Below the pieces are notes generated by a model. It was not told where the DNA came from. It saw only the letters and a program-made list of their open reading frames with translations, and did no database searches. This document shows, piece by piece, positions 7,515 to 9,640 of a DNA stretch of 9,640 nucleotides (position 1 is its first letter; each line of letters opens with the position of its first letter). Position numbers and translations under genes: made by a program. Source of the stretch: CALBZH01 sp964538515 (GTDB lineage: Bacteria; Desulfobacterota; Syntrophobacteria; Syntrophobacterales; Syntrophobacteraceae); contig CAZIEW010000099.1 of NCBI GenBank assembly GCA_964538515.1, positions 1 to 9,640 on the forward strand. Reading direction: 5' to 3'.

Positions 7515-8663
7515 ATGCCAGTGAAAGGTGCACACAGGCTGCTTGCGATGCTCATGGTGATGGCCTTCCTGCTCGCCGGGGGAGTGGAATCCCCTGAAGG
7601 GGCATCGCCTCAAAAAGACCAGCCCTCGGTCGATCGCTTGAACATCGAGGATTTCGAGCGGAAGCCCGAAGCCGGAAAACCCAAGCCGAAGCCGCGCCCG
7701 CAGCCTCGGACGCCGGCGGGCTCCCCGAGTCCTGCGGAAACGAAACAGGAGAGCCAACCGCCCGCGGCGGAGCCGAAGGCGGAGCAGCCTCCTGCCAAGG
7801 CCGCCGCTTCCGGCCCACTCTGGCGGGAGCCCCTTACGGGACTGGAATTCGTCTGGATTCCAAGGGGATGCTTTCAAATGGGGAGTCCTGCGAATGAAGA
7901 AGGTCGGAGAAACAACGAAAGTGAGCCGCACCAGGTTTGCGTCGATGGCCTGTGGATGGGAAAGACTGAAGTGACGATCAAGGCCTTCCGGCGTTTTGTC
8001 GAAGCCACCGGTTACCGGACAGAAGCGGAGCGAGAGGGCTTTTCCTGGTATCAGGTCAAGAACAAGGAATGGGGGAAGCGGGAAAAGATGAACTGGCTCA
8101 CCGTGGGGTTTGGGCAGGGAGAGGACCATCCCGTGGTCAATGTGTCCTATAACGACGCCAAGGCAATGGCCGATTGGCTGTCAAAGCAGGGCAGCGGGGC
8201 TTACCGCCTTCCGAAGGAAGCCGAGTGGGAGTATGGATGTCGGGCGGGAGCCAAGACAGCCCGTTTCTGGGGCGACTCACCTGCCGATGCCTGCCGCTAT
8301 GCCAATGTAGCGGACAAGACGAGCAGCAGTGCATTTCGAGAGCCCGCGGATTTCAACTGCGAGGATGGGTTCGTGCATACTTCTCCTGTCGCCTCATTCA
8401 TGCCCAATGGATTTGGTCTGCATGACATGTTGGGAAACGTGGCCGAATGGTGCGAGGATATCTATGCGGGGGGAAAAGGAGGACAGCAAACGAAATCGCA
8501 GCGCGTCGTCGAAAGCGGACAGCCTGTTCGCGTCGCTCGGGGAGGGGGCTGGCGCGGTGAGCCGCGATCGGTGCGCTGCGCCGATCGCCCACCACATGAT
8601 TCTGTCTTCCGAAGGGCCGGGCTTGGATTTCGTCTGGTGAGGCTCGGCAATCCTCCCCCCTGA
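7515..8663 (+). CDS. Secreted SUMF1/FGE-fold protein, probably not a true FGE
   Basis: Protein of the formylglycine-generating-enzyme-like (SUMF1, C-type-lectin-like fold) superfamily. The ATG at 7515 follows GGAGGG; a GTG at 7476 has no comparable site. The 382 residues begin with a Sec-type signal (about 1-26, no lipobox Cys), followed by a Pro/Lys/Ala/Glu-rich flexible linker (about 33-98) and the SUMF1 domain (about 106-376). Family marks: GLEFVWIPRGCFQMGS (109-124), HPVVNVSYNDAKAMADWL (205-222), RLPKEAEWEY (231-240), GNVAEWC (307-313) and a final FRLV (372-375). True FGEs use a Cys pair in RGGSxxCxxxxC; here the stretch is RGGGWRGEPRSVRC (342-355), keeping only C355. A binding or structural role therefore seems likelier than sulfatase activation, and no sulfatase gene is nearby. 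It starts 90 bases after the kinase stop with no terminator seen, so co-transcription is likely; SUMF1 proteins are often found beside bacterial Ser/Thr kinases. Confidence 0.82.
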   Translation: MPVKGAHRLLAMLMVMAFLLAGGVESPEGASPQKDQPSVDRLNIEDFERKPEAGKPKPKPRPQPRTPAGSPSPAETKQESQPPAAEPKAEQPPAKAAASGPLWREPLTGLEFVWIPRGCFQMGSPANEEGRRNNESEPHQVCVDGLWMGKTEVTIKAFRRFVEATGYRTEAEREGFSWYQVKNKEWGKREKMNWLTVGFGQGEDHPVVNVSYNDAKAMADWLSKQGSGAYRLPKEAEWEYGCRAGAKTARFWGDSPADACRYANVADKTSSSAFREPADFNCEDGFVHTSPVASFMPNGFGLHDMLGNVAEWCEDIYAGGKGGQQTKSQRVVESGQPVRVARGGGWRGEPRSVRCADRPPHDSVFRRAGLGFRLVRLGNPPP

Positions 8664-8724
8664 TCGAAGCAGACTTCCGGCCACCCCCCCTGTGAGAGCT
8701 CATTCCAGAAGGCTAGATTCAACT

Positions 8725-8740
8725 TGGCACGCGTTATGCC
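8725..8740 (+). promoter_or_regulatory. Sigma-54 (-24/-12) promoter before the Tyr-rich gene
   Basis: TGGCACGCGTTATGCC matches TGGCACG-N4-TTGC at 10 of 11 defined positions, with GG (8726-8727) and GC (8738-8739) exactly ten bases apart. The predicted start is near 8751, 79 bases before the chosen ATG at 8830 (40 before the alternative at 8791). It lies wholly in the 166-base gap after the SUMF1 gene. The activator is unknown; AtoC is the only one encoded in the window. Confidence 0.75.
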
Positions 8741-8829
8741 TCTTGAAGCCACAAAGAGCACGGAATTCGACAATCGAGAGGAAAGAAGCCATGGAGTGGA
8801 AAACAAGAGTTGCTCAGGAGGTCAGGACC

Positions 8830-9165
8830 ATGAAGCATTCTGGAAAAGCCATGTTATGTCTGGTGGTTGCGTTAGTGCTTGGTGCGCTTGTGCTGGCGGC
8901 GCCGGGCGTTTCTCGCGCCGGGTGGGACGAGGCGGATCGCGGCACCTACTACACCGGCGATCAACCTGTCCAGGGTCTGGAAATCCAGCAGGTCAAGCAT
9001 TGGAGACGCCACCCCGGCCACCGGGTTTGGGTGGGATACGGGGGGCCGTACTACGGCTATTATTACGGCCCTAGATACTACGGGCCGGCCGTGACCTTCG
9101 GGTTTCCGTACGCGTACCCGTACCCTTACGTCGCACCGGGAGTCTCGGTGCACATCGGGCTGTAA
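8830..9165 (+). CDS. Small secreted Tyr/Gly/Pro-rich protein, unknown function
   Basis: I do not recognise a named family. From the ATG at 8830, which has AGGAGGT seven bases upstream, the product is 111 residues: basic start MKHSGK, a hydrophobic core, and a likely signal-peptidase site after SRA (about residue 34). The mature part is about 77 residues. Its middle (WRRHPGHRVWVGYGG) is basic, and its C-terminal half is packed with Tyr, Gly and Pro (GGPYYGYYYGPRYYGP, then FPYAYPYPYVAPG). This suggests an exported, low-complexity envelope or surface protein. A second in-frame ATG at 8791, with AGAGGA upstream, would add 13 residues (MEWKTRVAQEVRT) in front of the signal peptide. I prefer 8830 for its stronger ribosome site and cleaner signal sequence. 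It has its own sigma-54 promoter and a strong terminator 47 bases after the stop, so it can be expressed alone. Confidence 0.75.
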   Translation: MKHSGKAMLCLVVALVLGALVLAAPGVSRAGWDEADRGTYYTGDQPVQGLEIQQVKHWRRHPGHRVWVGYGGPYYGYYYGPRYYGPAVTFGFPYAYPYPYVAPGVSVHIGL

Positions 9166-9211
9166 CGCTCAAGTCAACTTATCACTCGCCTCACCACCAT
9201 CACGCCGAAAC

Positions 9212-9245
9212 GGGCAGAGCCATCGTGGCTCTGCCCTTCTCATTT
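9212..9245 (+). terminator. Intrinsic terminator after the Tyr-rich gene
   Basis: GGGCAGAGCC (9212-9221) pairs perfectly with GGCTCTGCCC (9227-9236) around the loop ATCGT, followed at once by TTCTCATTT. A ten-base GC-rich stem with a T-rich tail 47 bases after the stop codon is a convincing Rho-independent terminator. Confidence 0.85.
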
Positions 9246-9527
9246 AGCCGTGTTTCTGCCGAGATATCAGCACTATTCGGATCGAGCACGGCCTCAGGTC
9301 TTGACGGAGTCTTTCCGTTCATATCTGTTGCTGTGCAAGACAATAGGTCCGGAGTTTGACCAGCACGGAACGGGTTGCTCTCGTCCACCGCATAGCGATC
9401 CTGATCCGTGGAAATGTCATGGACGCCGGCCTTGTGCTTTCCCGCTGCCGCCAACGGTTGGCGGTAGAGCGCAGGGCGATTTGGTGGTTGCTTCAATAGG
9501 TCTCCGTTAGAGGGTGAGCGAACCGAT
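9246..9527. other. Region without a convincing gene
   Basis: About 280 bases after the terminator. Overlapping open frames run on both strands (about 86 codons forward at 9250-9510, about 98 codons reverse at 9200-9496), but neither has a clear ribosome site or a recognisable domain, and the reverse one would read through the terminator. TTGACG at 9301-9306 with TATCTG or TCTGTT 15-17 bases on could be a weak sigma-70 promoter. The stretch may be a gene remnant or plain intergenic DNA. Confidence 0.45.
9448..9464. repeat. 17-base palindrome
   Basis: CCGCCAAC (9448-9455) and GTTGGCGG (9457-9464) are perfect inverted arms around a single G. The symmetry suits a dimeric DNA-binding protein better than an RNA hairpin, since the loop would be one base. 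It lies about 65 bases before the possible gene start at 9528. Confidence 0.5.
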
Positions 9528-9640
9528 GTGACGAGAGATCACGTTGCCTCCGACAAAGGGCCGCTGCTGTCCCGCGCCTCCATGGGGTTTGGTTTGGAGC
9601 CGCGGTGCCGTTTGATTGGAATTATCATTCAGGCGGTTTA
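9528..9640 (+). CDS. Possible 5' end of a gene running off the window
   Basis: From a GTG at 9528 the frame stays open to the window edge (37 codons: VTRDHVASDKGPLLSRASMG, then a segment ending LIGIIIQAV). AGGGTGAG at 9511-9518 is a fair ribosome site at nine-base spacing. An in-frame ATG at 9582 has no ribosome site. The product is not recognised and chance is a serious alternative. Confidence 0.22.
   Translation, partial: MTRDHVASDKGPLLSRASMGFGLEPRCRLIGIIIQAV

Noticed and set aside
6564..8129. Reverse-strand open frame of 521 codons across the kinase and SUMF1 genes
   Set aside because: It crosses two well-supported forward genes, has no recognisable domain, and is rich in Arg, Leu, Pro and His as expected of an antisense shadow in GC-rich coding DNA.
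9200..9510. Open frames of 98 (reverse) and 86 (forward) codons at the right edge as genes
   Set aside because: They overlap each other, the reverse one passes through the intrinsic terminator, and neither shows a ribosome site or familiar motif. A pseudogene remains possible but unsupported.
1..9640. tRNA, rRNA, CRISPR array or complete insertion sequence
   Set aside because: No cloverleaf, regularly spaced repeats, or transposase gene with terminal repeats was seen on either strand.

Overview
The window is GC-rich bacterial DNA with tightly packed genes, all on the + strand. Protein families and control signals suggest a deltaproteobacterium (Desulfobacterota), perhaps a Syntrophobacter-like sulfate-reducing or syntrophic fatty-acid user. 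That placement is inference from gene content and recalled family resemblance, not from a search.

Left part (1-5104): after a possible 3' end of an upstream gene (3-110) comes an atoS-atoC-atoE locus. AtoS is a membrane histidine kinase and AtoC a sigma-54-dependent response regulator; their genes overlap by 32 bases. A 365-base intergenic stretch carries a degenerate inverted-repeat element and, just before atoE, a strong -24/-12 (sigma-54) promoter. A perfect 7-bp hairpin sits at the predicted 5' end of the transcript. AtoE is a short-chain fatty acid permease. The simple reading is a self-contained circuit: AtoS senses a signal, AtoC activates sigma-54 polymerase, and atoE is made for uptake (or export) of short-chain acids. 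No atoD/atoA/atoB enzyme genes are in the window.

Right part (5105-9245): a possible terminator and a weaker sigma-54-type promoter precede a transmembrane Ser/Thr protein kinase with two PEGA domains and Sel1 repeats outside the membrane. About 90 bases later comes a secreted SUMF1/FGE-fold protein that lacks one of the two FGE catalytic cysteines. Then a second strong sigma-54 promoter drives a small secreted Tyr/Gly/Pro-rich protein, closed by a clear intrinsic terminator. These three genes look like an envelope signalling or surface module, but their job is unknown.

Right edge (9246-9640): no convincing gene. It holds a 17-base palindrome and perhaps the first codons of a gene that runs off the window.
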